This document shows positions 8,842-17,264 of a DNA stretch of 64,000 nucleotides, piece after piece (within the stretch, counting starts at the first letter, position 1; each line of letters begins with the position of its first letter). This DNA is from Woeseia sp. (GTDB lineage Bacteria; Pseudomonadota; Gammaproteobacteria; Steroidobacterales; Woeseiaceae). Made by a program: the position numbers and the translations under genes. The notes under the pieces were generated by a model. That model was not told the origin of the DNA. It made no database searches and saw only the letters and a list, made by a program, of their open reading frames with translations. The DNA is taken from positions 310,001-374,000 of the forward strand of contig JAJFKW010000004.1 of NCBI GenBank assembly GCA_021773015.1, written 5' to 3'.

Positions 8842-9276
8842 ATGATAGTTCCGAGCATTGGCTACTTGTATGCATTTTTTTACGTTGTTTTGCTTGATCA
8901 CTATTTGAAGCAAACCAAACATGGCGAACCCGAAAGCGACGCAACTTACTATGCTTGGGCTATATTGTCATATTTTGGAAATGTAACATTTGTATCTCTG
9001 GAAGCGTTGTTTGAAATATTAGGGATAATTCCTTCCTTTTGGCTTCACATAGCGGAAAACGTCCCAGAATTGATTCGATACGGTTGGATGCTTCCGGTGC
9101 TGCTAGTAGTCAATTACAGACTGCTTGTTCGAAACGGGATGGGGTTTCGCTACCAAGCTTACTATCGGGCTGTCGAGACTCCGAAGCTCAAAATCTGGCG
9201 TCATATAGTCCGGGGCGGATATTTCGTTCTGTTTTTCGGATCGCTATTCTTAGTGTATGTCGCACAATCGACTTAG
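8842..9276 (+). CDS. Small integral membrane protein of unknown function
   Basis: About 144 residues with three or four hydrophobic spans (MIVPSIGYLYAFFYVVLLD, YYAWAILSYFGNVTFVSL, YGWMLPVLLVVNY, GGYFVLFFGSLFLVYVA). No recognised domain. The start is unsure: this ATG gives a natural membrane N-terminus, but TTG codons at 8803 and 8818 are in frame and none has a clear ribosome binding site. It has no obvious operon partner. It could also be a poorly expressed or decaying gene. Confidence 0.5.
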   Translation: MIVPSIGYLYAFFYVVLLDHYLKQTKHGEPESDATYYAWAILSYFGNVTFVSLEALFEILGIIPSFWLHIAENVPELIRYGWMLPVLLVVNYRLLVRNGMGFRYQAYYRAVETPKLKIWRHIVRGGYFVLFFGSLFLVYVAQST

Positions 9277-9617
9277 GTACCGAACAGAGTAGGAGGCCAT
9301 TTGTCAGTCCAGCGGGAATTACAGGAACACCCGCAATAGACTTGAGTCTTGACCTGAAGCTCGTGCTGCATACTTGTCACTAGCGCGATTAACTTCGTGG
9401 CATGACATTGCCACGCAGACTACTATTCGATCCCGAGCGAACGCCCTACTACCACTGCGTCAGTGGCTGTGTCCGCAGAGCTTTTCTATGTGGCAGAGAC
9501 TCTATATCAGGTTACAACTTCGAACACTGTCGACAATGGATTGAGTCCCGGTTCAAGAATTAGCCGATACCCTTGCAGTTGGTCTTATCGCTTACGCAAA
9601 CCACATAGACTTCGAAG
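9277..9617. other. Intergenic region, no gene seen
   Basis: 341 bases between a small membrane protein gene and the 3' end of the heme-motif membrane protein gene. The only structure seen is a perfect 7-bp inverted repeat (CGTGGCA and TGCCACG, 9396-9415) without a T run. No coding frame is convincing. Confidence 0.4.
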
Positions 9618-10352
9618 CTACTTCGCCCTCAACGGCAGCATCCACATCTGATACAACGACGTCGTCAACATAATCGTCGATGCGATTGAATAGCCGACAC
9701 CACCGATTATCGTAAACACCGCGAATCCCGGATACCACTTCGTTAGCCACCACGACAACACGTCAACCAACAAGAAGGCAAAGGGTGTGACGATCAACGC
9801 CGCTTGTAGCCAAGGCTGAAAACCAATCGCATGAATGAAAATATAGCCTACGAAAAAGAAGATAAACGCAATACCGAATAGGTGGATATGCGAAACACGC
9901 GCAAGCGCGTCGATAGTCTCGCCCGTATCGACCGCTGCCGAAGGCAATACGCCTTCATAGGTTTTAAACGATGGCAACGCTGGGATAACACTGTGGCACG
10001 CGACGCAGTACTGCTGAAAATGCGCGCCAATCTTTGTGTCCCACACCTCTTTTGATGCGCCCTGTTGTGCCCAGCGGATTATTTCTCGTTTCACTTCCAT
10101 CGGCGCCTTGTCCCGCATCGACCCGTTCAGCTTGGTTTCGAGTTTGCTGTTACTGCGGTTTCCGTAATAGCTGTAAACGATATCGTCAATCGAAATACCA
10201 AACTTGCCGTCCGCCATGCCGTGCGTCAGCAAAATCTGTGCGCCTGACATGAGCAGGCCGATTCCGATCACCAGGATATAGCCGGTAAACAACGAACGTA
10301 TAGGCAGCGATAGATCGGCCAGTCTGGTGCGATCAGAATTTGTGAATGTCAC
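9618..10352 (-). CDS. Multi-span membrane protein with one c-type heme motif
   Basis: 244 residues. The GTG start is chosen because a GAGGAG lies seven bases before it; an ATG five codons upstream would overlap that site. The protein has an N-terminal span (LFTGYILVIGIGLLMSGAQ), a periplasmic part with one CXXCH heme-binding motif (CVACH), then about four more spans. Similar proteins are often mislabelled elongation factor-1 alpha in databases, to my recollection. Covalent heme and a role in electron transfer or sensing are inferred from the motif. It is divergent from the PQQ-type dehydrogenase gene, a possible electron donor partner. Confidence 0.72.
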   Translation of the reverse strand: MTFTNSDRTRLADLSLPIRSLFTGYILVIGIGLLMSGAQILLTHGMADGKFGISIDDIVYSYYGNRSNSKLETKLNGSMRDKAPMEVKREIIRWAQQGASKEVWDTKIGAHFQQYCVACHSVIPALPSFKTYEGVLPSAAVDTGETIDALARVSHIHLFGIAFIFFFVGYIFIHAIGFQPWLQAALIVTPFAFLLVDVLSWWLTKWYPGFAVFTIIGGVGYSIASTIMLTTSLYQMWMLPLRAK

Positions 10353-10496
10353 GAATGGTCTCCTCATGTTGGCTCAATCGATTCTAACAGCCCGCGCAAA
10401 CATGGCAGCTATCCGATCATTTGCAAGCGCCTTTGAACCTTTTCCCACTCCGCGTGCACTGACCAGCAGCGAAACAACTCATCGGAGGAGCACCCC

Positions 10497-12779
10497 ATGT
10501 CATTTCTCAGTTCACTGAGGCGCCATTTTCGTCTCATATTCTTGATTTCATTGTTCGCGCCGGGTTTTGCTGTTGCGGACACCGTATCCACCAGCTTCGA
10601 AACCCAAGTTGCTGGCGATTTCACGCTCGGAACGACACCACTGTCAGCCGATTTTAGCGGCGGCAACGTGATGGTCGTTGGTATTCCGGCGTATTACCGA
10701 ACCGGCACCCACTCTTGGCATGTCGCACCGGGCGTAACTGCAACCGTCACTTTCGAAACGCCGGCCAGCTCGGTCGACCTGTGGTTTCGCGATACCGCAA
10801 ACGCGGGTCCAAGTGAAGTTCGAATCATCGATACGGACGGCGCGGTCGTCGCATCATTGACTGGCTCACAGACCTTCCAAAATGTGGCTGCTCTTCGAGC
10901 AGCCGGCGAAACGCTCATCGCGAGCGTTGAGGTGCAGAATTCAGGTGCGGCGGAAGACGTCGTCGTTGATGATTTCGAATTCGTCGCCGACGTTGCGGCA
11001 CCTGGACCAACGCCGCTAGATGATCCTATTCCCGAAAGTATCCCAATGGGCACGGAAATCCAACTAACGGGCGTTGCGAGTGGCCTCACCGCACCTGTCT
11101 GGGCAACCTACCCGCCTGGCGATACAACGCGGCTAATAATTGTCGATCAAGCCGGATTTCTGGTGGCGCTCGATCTTGCGACTGAGCAAACCAGTATCTT
11201 CCACGACGTAACCGGGCAGTTGGTACCGTTGGGTGCCTTCGGTCCAGGTACATTTGACGAGCGCGGATTATTAGGCGTCGCGTTTCACCCCGACTATGCC
11301 GCGAATGGGCTGTTGTACACCTATACGTCCGAACCGGTCGCAGGTGCCGCCGATTTCTCAACCATCCCGATCAACGAAACAGCAAATCACCAAACGGTAG
11401 TTAACGAATGGGCTGTTATCGCGCCGGCGGATCCAACGTCGGTAGTCGATACAACGAGCGCACGGGAACTGCTACGCATTGATCAACCGCAGTTTAATCA
11501 CAATGCGGGCGCACTCGTGTTCGACGCCAACGGCTATCTTTATATCGCGCTTGGCGACGGTGGTGGCGCGGACGATGTCGACGGACAGAACTTTATTGGT
11601 TCACCGATCATCGGCCATGGCACCGGCAATGCCAAAGACAAATCGAATCCATTGGGCTCCATTTTACGCATCGATCCGCTTGGCACAGACTCCACGAACG
11701 GCTCGTACGGCATTCCCGCAACTAATCCATACTTTGGGCAAGCAGGCGTCGTACAGGAAATGTTCGCTAGTGGCCTACGCAACCCGTTCCGTATGTCTTT
11801 CGATAGTGTGACGTCTGATCTTTACGTCGCAGACGTTGGTCAAAACGACATTGAAGAAGTCAATATCGTTTCTGCCGGCGACAACCTCGGTTGGAACTAC
11901 AAAGAGGGCACGTTCTTCTTTGATGCAAACGGCAATGAAGCGGGCTTTGTAACCGATGTCGATCCTGGCGTACCGGCGGGTCTCGTCGATCCGATCGCTC
12001 AATATGACCATGACGAAGGCGTGGCGATTATCGGCGGCTTCGTGTATCGCGATGGCGGCGCTTCGTCGCTGGATGGAAGTTACATCTTCGGCGACTTCGG
12101 CGGACCGAACGGTGATATCGGTCGACTCTTCTACCTAAACGGTGCAAACGACATTGTCGAATTCGATATTCGCGGCCGCGCCAATCTGGGCACACCGTTG
12201 CTCGGCTTCGGGCAGGACGCAACCGGAAATATCTATGTTCTGGCCAACACAACCGGCACTCCTAGTGGTACAACCGGAATTGTCTACCGAATCGACCCCG
12301 GTCCAGGCCGATTGAATGTCGATATGGCCGCTGTCGCAGTCGCTGAAGACGCGGGCATGGCGACAGTCACCGTTAACCGTAGCGGTGGCGATAACGGTGC
12401 CGCGTCAGTTGATTTTGCGACAGCAGGAGGCACGGCGACAGAAGACACGGACTACACCGCAGCGACAGGCACCTTGGATTGGGCAGATGGCGAGGTAGGT
12501 CCTAAGACCATCGATGTTGCAATTACCGACGATGCGGACCAAGAAGCTGACGAGACTTTCACGCTAACCCTTAGCAATGCAGTTGGCGCCGATCTAGGAA
12601 CGATGACTGACGTTACCGTCACCATCTCGGCTAATGATGCACCACCGCCACCTCCTCCTCCGCCACCACCTCCACCCCGTCGCGGCGGTAGTGGTTCAAC
12701 AGATGGCTGGATGTTGCAATTGATGCTGGTATCAGCGTTAGTCAGCGTAGTCGGCAGGCGGCGCAGGAAACGACTCTAG
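10497..12779 (+). CDS. Exported PQQ-type sugar dehydrogenase with Calx-beta domain and C-terminal sorting-like tail
   Basis: 760 residues with GGAGGAG before the ATG. Order: signal peptide (1-27); an N-terminal beta domain (to about 165); a glucose/sorbosone dehydrogenase propeller (about 195-590; FDERGLLGVAFHPDY, NHNAGALVFDANGYLYIALGDGG, GLRNPFRMSFD, YVADVGQNDIEEVN); a Calx-beta repeat (about 610-715); a run of 12 prolines; and a tail of GGSGST, a hydrophobic segment and GRRRRKRL. The tail resembles GlyGly-CTERM type sorting signals. The family oxidises sugars in the periplasm with PQQ. The substrate, and whether PQQ is made, cannot be judged here. Confidence 0.85.
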   Translation: MSFLSSLRRHFRLIFLISLFAPGFAVADTVSTSFETQVAGDFTLGTTPLSADFSGGNVMVVGIPAYYRTGTHSWHVAPGVTATVTFETPASSVDLWFRDTANAGPSEVRIIDTDGAVVASLTGSQTFQNVAALRAAGETLIASVEVQNSGAAEDVVVDDFEFVADVAAPGPTPLDDPIPESIPMGTEIQLTGVASGLTAPVWATYPPGDTTRLIIVDQAGFLVALDLATEQTSIFHDVTGQLVPLGAFGPGTFDERGLLGVAFHPDYAANGLLYTYTSEPVAGAADFSTIPINETANHQTVVNEWAVIAPADPTSVVDTTSARELLRIDQPQFNHNAGALVFDANGYLYIALGDGGGADDVDGQNFIGSPIIGHGTGNAKDKSNPLGSILRIDPLGTDSTNGSYGIPATNPYFGQAGVVQEMFASGLRNPFRMSFDSVTSDLYVADVGQNDIEEVNIVSAGDNLGWNYKEGTFFFDANGNEAGFVTDVDPGVPAGLVDPIAQYDHDEGVAIIGGFVYRDGGASSLDGSYIFGDFGGPNGDIGRLFYLNGANDIVEFDIRGRANLGTPLLGFGQDATGNIYVLANTTGTPSGTTGIVYRIDPGPGRLNVDMAAVAVAEDAGMATVTVNRSGGDNGAASVDFATAGGTATEDTDYTAATGTLDWADGEVGPKTIDVAITDDADQEADETFTLTLSNAVGADLGTMTDVTVTISANDAPPPPPPPPPPPPRRGGSGSTDGWMLQLMLVSALVSVVGRRRRKRL

Positions 12780-12807
12780 TTCACTTATCCCCAGAGTGAA
12801 GAGGCGA

Positions 12808-12843
12808 AAGCGGCTATCGCGCAAGCGGTCGCCGCTTTTTTTT
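12808..12843 (+). terminator. Rho-independent terminator of the dehydrogenase gene
   Basis: Perfect 8-bp stem AAAGCGGC and GCCGCTTT followed by seven T, about 30 bases after the stop codon. Confidence 0.8.
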
Positions 12844-12873
12844 GTCGCAGTCAACCGAGTTAGATACAGAATT

Positions 12874-12939
12874 AGGAGATTGCTTCGCTGCGCTCGCAAT
12901 GACGAGACCTTTGCCGTGCTGCGCTCGCAAAGACGAGAC
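12874..12939. repeat. Dispersed palindromic repeat, copy pair A
   Basis: Two units, 12874-12908 and 12915-12939, share the core CTGCGCTCGCAA(T/A)GACGAGAC. The same core recurs at 13930-14045 on the other side of the alpha/beta hydrolase gene. The pattern GATTGCTTCGCTGCGCTCG is known from intergenic repeats in many bacteria. It ends three bases before the hydrolase stop codon. Confidence 0.75.
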
Positions 12940-12941
12940 GG

Positions 12942-13829
12942 TTACTGCGCCGCTTTCGCGTGCTCCACGATATCGTGCGTAATGTGCGGAAGAAGTTCGC
13001 CCGGCAAATCATGCCCCATGCCATCGAATGTACGCATCCTCGCTCCCGGAACCGCGTTTGCCGTTGCATAGCCGCAGGCAACCGGAACCAAAGGATCGGC
13101 CTTTCCGTGAATCACCAAAGTAGGCAGATCAACATCACAGAGTCTTTGCGTACGATCGCGCGCAGCCAGGATCGCCAGAATTTGTTGTACCGCACCGCGT
13201 TCCGTCCTTCCGCGACCGTTGACCCGCTGCAGAAACTCAAGCATATATTGTTCGGTGGCCGGGTAATCTGGGCTGCCAATTAGCCGCCATGTTTGCATTT
13301 GATGGGCCAATAAATCCTCTGGACTCCCGCCTTCAGGCCGCTGCAGCAATTGCCGGGTAATGCGGAAGTTTTGCTCGGGAAGATTTCTGGCGCTCGTCGA
13401 CGACATGATCGATGTCAGGCTGTTCAGCCTGTGTCTTGCATGAATTGCCAACAATTGCGAAATCATGCCACCCATAGAGATGCCGACAACGTGCGCTTTC
13501 TCGATCTCCAATTCGTCCAGGAGTCCCAGCAAATCAAGCATCATGTCGTCCAACTGATACGGTGCTGTGACTTTTAGATTCAGCTTTCGTCGAATTGCCT
13601 GCAATACGAGGTTCGGTAATTTCGCGTCTTGCAGAAGTTGCGACTCTCCAATATCGCGATTGTCGACCGTCAACACACGAAAACCCGCATCAACAATCGA
13701 TTCAATCATTTCCGGCGGCCATGCCGTCAGCGGCATCGCCAGACCCTGCACCAGCAGCATGGCCGGATCGCTTGCTCGGCCATGTTCCTCGTATGCGATG
13801 TCTACACTATTGACGTTAACTTTTGGCAT
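12942..13829 (-). CDS. Alpha/beta-fold hydrolase
   Basis: 295 residues, cytoplasmic, with no signal peptide. The nucleophile elbow is GISMGG (Ser about 118), the acid lies in HGKADPLVP and the histidine in GMGHDLPGE, so the catalytic triad is complete. VQGLAMPLTAWP supplies the oxyanion region. The substrate is unknown; relatives are esterases and C-C bond hydrolases. The start MPKVNVNSVDIAYEEHG is preferred over the ATG four codons earlier, but neither has a good ribosome binding site. The gene is bracketed by repeats of one family on both sides, with no co-directional partner. Confidence 0.85.
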   Translation of the reverse strand: MPKVNVNSVDIAYEEHGRASDPAMLLVQGLAMPLTAWPPEMIESIVDAGFRVLTVDNRDIGESQLLQDAKLPNLVLQAIRRKLNLKVTAPYQLDDMMLDLLGLLDELEIEKAHVVGISMGGMISQLLAIHARHRLNSLTSIMSSTSARNLPEQNFRITRQLLQRPEGGSPEDLLAHQMQTWRLIGSPDYPATEQYMLEFLQRVNGRGRTERGAVQQILAILAARDRTQRLCDVDLPTLVIHGKADPLVPVACGYATANAVPGARMRTFDGMGHDLPGELLPHITHDIVEHAKAAQ

Positions 13830-13929
13830 TATTCGGACCATTTTGTACGGGCTGCTGTCATGGCCGAATAGTAATCGGAAATCGTACTCACGTCGTCCTT
13901 GCGATGACCCCTGCGGCCCTCAACCCTAT

Positions 13930-14045
13930 CGTCTTTGCGAGGAGCGTAGCGTCGCGGCAATCTCATCTATAGGGCAATAAAGTCAGGAGATTGCTTCGCT
14001 GCGCTCGCAAAGACGAGACTGTGGCCGTGCTACGCTCGCAATGCC
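13930..14045. repeat. Dispersed palindromic repeat, inverted copies B
   Basis: 13930-13964 is an inverted copy and 13985-14019 a direct copy of the unit seen at 12874-12908, with a partial third unit at 14026-14045. The inverted pair can form a long hairpin of about 35-bp arms around a 20-base loop. It lies upstream of the alpha/beta hydrolase start. Confidence 0.75.
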
Positions 14046-14129
14046 AACTCTTACACTCTATTCGGCACGTTCGCCGTCAATGTCAGTGTATTTCGGTCTC
14101 AGCTGCGTACTCGCTCGCCATCACCTGCT

Positions 14130-14939
14130 CTAATTCTTATTGATATGAATATCTCCGTTCAGCGATTTCAACTTCACGATTGGGCCGCCACCGTTCACGT
14201 TGGCGATGATGACACTTTCCACCAACACCTCGATGCCGCCGCGGTTTTCCTTACGCTGTACGATAGGCTTGTTGGGTTGAACCTCTACCTCAAAGTCGGA
14301 ATATATTTCGCCGCGCGCCGTATCGATGTGTAATTGCGCGCCCTCGTCGGCAGCTAATCCGATCTTCAAGTCGCCATTGACCGAAGTGAAAGAGATCGTG
14401 TCACTATCATTCAACTCCGAGAAACTAACATCGATCGTTTGATTTATAGCTTCGGCAATAACGGAACCTCTGACATTAGTCGCCGTGATAGGTCCATTAA
14501 CATTTTCGAGTTGCATATCACCCGTAATGTTGCGAACGATGATCTCCCCGTCGTTGACCGTACCAAGACGTAGGTCCGCACGCTTCGGTAAACGGACAAC
14601 GATACTCGCTTTATTCATACGCCAATCGGTATCCACCGATATGTGATTATCGTCTTCATCAATTTCCAGCGCATAACTGCCTACGGAAAGCGATTTCGGG
14701 CCGGACGGCGTGATGATTCTTCTACTGCCTTCTACCACTGAAAACGAAACTTCTGCGTCGTCCCTGTCTTCACCGATCACCTCAATGCGAGCTGACATCA
14801 ATTCAATATCCAAAGTCACGGGTTCACCAGGACGCGATAGCGGAATAGGGATTACCTGTTGATTCGCTTGCCCAAATACGGCGCTGCTGCCAAGCAACAA
14901 CGTAACTGCAAAGGCGATTCGGGTTAGAAGTTTATTCAT
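14130..14939 (-). CDS. Exported toastrack-like (DUF4097-type) protein, second of pair
   Basis: 269 residues. NKLLTRIAFAVTLLLGSSAVFGQ is a signal peptide. The mature part repeats short beta motifs: ISVDTDWRMNKASIVVRLPKRADLRLGTVNDGEIIVRNITGDMQLENVNGPI..., then SVNGDLKIGL and LKSLNGDIHINKN. This ladder of NG-D-I turns is the signature of the toastrack fold (DUF4097), found beside sigma/anti-sigma genes and in envelope sensors. The start at 14939 has GGAG six bases upstream. It is last in the first ECF operon, starting 11 bases after the preceding gene. Confidence 0.75.
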   Translation of the reverse strand: MNKLLTRIAFAVTLLLGSSAVFGQANQQVIPIPLSRPGEPVTLDIELMSARIEVIGEDRDDAEVSFSVVEGSRRIITPSGPKSLSVGSYALEIDEDDNHISVDTDWRMNKASIVVRLPKRADLRLGTVNDGEIIVRNITGDMQLENVNGPITATNVRGSVIAEAINQTIDVSFSELNDSDTISFTSVNGDLKIGLAADEGAQLHIDTARGEIYSDFEVEVQPNKPIVQRKENRGGIEVLVESVIIANVNGGGPIVKLKSLNGDIHINKN

Positions 14940-14950
14940 CATTGTCTCCA

Positions 14951-15814
14951 CTACTGATTTTCTTTAATTTGGATATCGCCGTTAAGCGACGTCAAAGTGA
15001 ACGTCGGGCCACCCGCACCTAAGCGAATGCCCGCTGGCTGCTCGATACGATACGTATAGCGCCCATCCTGCGTTGTCTGCTCCACCCGGGCAGGGATTGC
15101 CAGCGCGTCGACATCGAATTCTGATGTCGTGCGGCCATTAAACTGATCGAGCGCAACGTCCAAACCGGCCCCTGCCGGTAACCCAACGGTAATGTCACCA
15201 TTGATTGTTTCAATGCCACAGTCCTCGTTGGGCGCGCGCGAAAATTGTAGTTCGACCGCGCCGTTAACGCTTTCGACTAGTGAGCAGTCATGTATCCCCG
15301 CTACGCTAACCGGCCCATTGACGTTGCTGGCAGCCACACGTCCGGTAATGCCCTCGACACTGACGCGACCGTCCATGACAGTGCTAACGTCAATCTCGCT
15401 TCCAGGCGGTACGAAAACATCGAATTGCAGATCAAGTCGACAGCCCCGGCATCGGTCCATGCGGCGCCAGTTACGGTCCGGTTCGCCAACAACCATAGAT
15501 AGACTCGATGAATCTGCGTTGATGTGCAGGCGCAGTGTTTCCAACGACCGTTCGAGTGACTCTCGACTGGGCGCGGAACGGTTTTCGTCAACCGTAACCT
15601 TGATCTGGCCCGGCTCACCGGCGCGCACCCGGACGCTGCCCCAGATATTGCTGATTACGACGAGTGGATGATCGTCATTGACCGAATACGTTTCGGTCCA
15701 CACATTACTCTCGCTGGCGTCTTCGCGGGCATATAACGATGAGCTCAGCAACAACAACATTACGATGATTGTTGTTGCTCTCACGGCCATTGCCATTTCG
15801 GTCGTAACCTTCAT
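14951..15814 (-). CDS. Exported toastrack-like (DUF4097-type) protein, first of pair
   Basis: 287 residues with a signal peptide (RATTIIVMLLLLSSSLYA). The mature part has the same ladder as the next gene: SNIWGSVRVRAG, VMDGRVSVEGITGRVAASNVNGPVSV, ESVNGAVELQF, ETINGDITVGL and LTSLNGDIQI. Four cysteines (RCRGCRL, HDCS, NEDCG) may form disulfides in the periplasm. The ATG overlaps the stop of the anti-sigma-like gene (ATGA). The two toastrack proteins probably arose by tandem duplication. A periplasmic sensing or scaffold role is inferred from operon position. Confidence 0.75.
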   Translation of the reverse strand: MKVTTEMAMAVRATTIIVMLLLLSSSLYAREDASESNVWTETYSVNDDHPLVVISNIWGSVRVRAGEPGQIKVTVDENRSAPSRESLERSLETLRLHINADSSSLSMVVGEPDRNWRRMDRCRGCRLDLQFDVFVPPGSEIDVSTVMDGRVSVEGITGRVAASNVNGPVSVAGIHDCSLVESVNGAVELQFSRAPNEDCGIETINGDITVGLPAGAGLDVALDQFNGRTTSEFDVDALAIPARVEQTTQDGRYTYRIEQPAGIRLGAGGPTFTLTSLNGDIQIKENQ

Positions 15815-16521
15815 ATTTTTTCCCCTTGCACAGACGATTCGACGTATTGCACCAAATCTTCATGCAACCGTCCTAAGTCGGCTAATTGAATAAGTCGTTG
15901 TAGCTGCGCTGTACTACCGTGACGCAAGACAAGGTCCACCAGTGCGAGCTGCACCAGAGGAGACTCGGCTGCCTCCAACGACGCCATGAGTTCTCCGCCC
16001 ACTTCCGGCTCCCGTAGTTGCGGTCCCAGCGCATCTATTGCCGCTGATCTGACAGACGAAACGCTGTCCTCCGTTGCGCGAGTCAATAATGCCCTAGCCA
16101 CTTCGACGTCGTATTCAGCGATACTGCTCGCGTCGAATACACCGCGCAGGCGTTTACTGGCGGACGCGTTTTCGAGCCGATCCAGAATAAGGCTCCGATT
16201 CAAGATCGTTACTTGTTGCTGCAATGCCGCTAGAGATTGCGAATCGCCCGCTGGCACACGATCTTGCAGCTGGCCAACAGTCAATCCGAGCGCAAGACAG
16301 ACCGTTGCTGTCAACCACCCAAGGTTGCCGCTGAAGCCCAGAAAGTTACGTAGCCGGTCATGCCAGCGAAGCGAGCTCGTGCGATCCAATTCCTGGAAAA
16401 ACGATCGTCGCAGATGCGCCGATGGCGACGCTTGCGGATAATCCTCAAGCGCATCCCAAAGTTGCTGTTCGCTGGCATCAGCCGCAGTGAATGGCACGCC
16501 CGTGTTATTTTTGTCAGACAT
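15811..16521 (-). CDS. Membrane anti-sigma-like protein with HEAT-like periplasmic repeats
   Basis: 236 residues. The N-terminal 70 residues are polar and would be cytoplasmic (EQQLWDALEDYPQASPSAHLRRSFFQEL). One span follows (GWLTATVCLALGLTVGQL), then a heptad-like stretch (SLAALQQQVTILNRSLILDRL) and an alpha-helical region resembling HEAT repeats (EDSVSSVRSAAIDALGPQL, ESPLVQLALVDLVLRHGS). No zinc-binding HxxxCxxC motif is seen. Position between an ECF sigma gene (8-base overlap) and toastrack genes (4-base overlap) makes it the likely anti-sigma factor; that role is inferred. Confidence 0.7.
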   Translation of the reverse strand: MSDKNNTGVPFTAADASEQQLWDALEDYPQASPSAHLRRSFFQELDRTSSLRWHDRLRNFLGFSGNLGWLTATVCLALGLTVGQLQDRVPAGDSQSLAALQQQVTILNRSLILDRLENASASKRLRGVFDASSIAEYDVEVARALLTRATEDSVSSVRSAAIDALGPQLREPEVGGELMASLEAAESPLVQLALVDLVLRHGSTAQLQRLIQLADLGRLHEDLVQYVESSVQGEKI

Positions 16522-17083
16522 CGATTGGTGCTCCGTTCAATGTTGCAAATGTCTCGTTGAGTAACTTCATTGCGCGATGCATGCGCACACGTGCGGCATC
16601 GCGTTTACAACCCAATGCTTGGCCGAGTTCTTCGTAATTTTGAAATTCAAACCGGCCCAGCCAGATCACTTCTCTCACCGCAGCAGGCATTTCTGCGAGC
16701 GCTTGCTGCAACAATTGCACGTTCTGTTTGCCGGCAGCGGCCTGTTCGGCCGAGCGAGAGTCGACTAACTGCTCTTCGAAGGACTCATCGACACGGCTCA
16801 GTGCTCCCTGGCGCTGCGTTTTGCGTAGATAGTCGAAGGTCTCATTTCTGGCGATGTTGAACATCCACGCTTTGAAACTGCCGTCACCGCGAAAACTCGC
16901 TGCTTTTCGTAGAATCTTCAGGAAGATGTCCTGCACCAAGTCCTCGCTCAACGCGTCGCGTCGCGTCATTTGCAGGCAATATTTGAATAGCGCGCGATGG
17001 TGGCGCTCAAACAGAGTCCCCAGGCAAGACGAATCGCCACCGGCGACCCACTGAATGAGTTGTTCGTCAGATACCGCTTGCAT
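16514..17083 (-). CDS. ECF sigma factor (first module)
   Basis: About 189 residues of sigma-70 region 2 and region 4 only, the plan of extracytoplasmic function sigma factors. Region 2 is SSCLGTLFERHHRALFKYCLQMTRRDALSEDLVQDIFLKILRKAASFRGDGSFKAWMFNIARN (about 20-90); region 4 is LAEMPAAVREVIWLGRFEFQNYEELGQALGCKRDAARVRMHRAMKLL. In-frame ATGs at 17089 and 17095 are alternative starts; 17083 has GGAA six bases upstream. It leads the first four-gene operon and carries a candidate promoter of its own type upstream, which fits self-regulation. Confidence 0.88.
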   Translation of the reverse strand: MQAVSDEQLIQWVAGGDSSCLGTLFERHHRALFKYCLQMTRRDALSEDLVQDIFLKILRKAASFRGDGSFKAWMFNIARNETFDYLRKTQRQGALSRVDESFEEQLVDSRSAEQAAAGKQNVQLLQQALAEMPAAVREVIWLGRFEFQNYEELGQALGCKRDAARVRMHRAMKLLNETFATLNGAPIDV

Positions 17084-17110
17084 GGTCATTTCCATCAATC
17101 ATGTAAGCAA

Positions 17111-17137
17111 AGACGCGGTAGCGTCAGAAACGTTACA
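17111..17137 (-). promoter_or_regulatory. Candidate ECF-type promoter of the first sigma operon
   Basis: On the minus strand a TGTAAC box (17132-17137) is separated by 16 bases from CGTCT (17111-17115). AAC-type -35 and CGTC-type -10 boxes at this spacing are the common form of ECF sigma promoters, so the operon may be transcribed by its own sigma factor. The match is by eye. Confidence 0.45.
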
Positions 17138-17264
17138 AAATATTGGATCAACACTTGAACTGTGTAGATATTTCGTCGGCATCTGGTGCAGTTTACGCAA
17201 ATTCGATCAGGTAACATGTCGCCCTATTGTTCTAAGCACAAGACGCACGTATTGGAGAATGGTC

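Noticed and set aside
9396-9415. 7-bp inverted repeat as a terminator
   Set aside because: No T run on either strand and not close to a stop codon.
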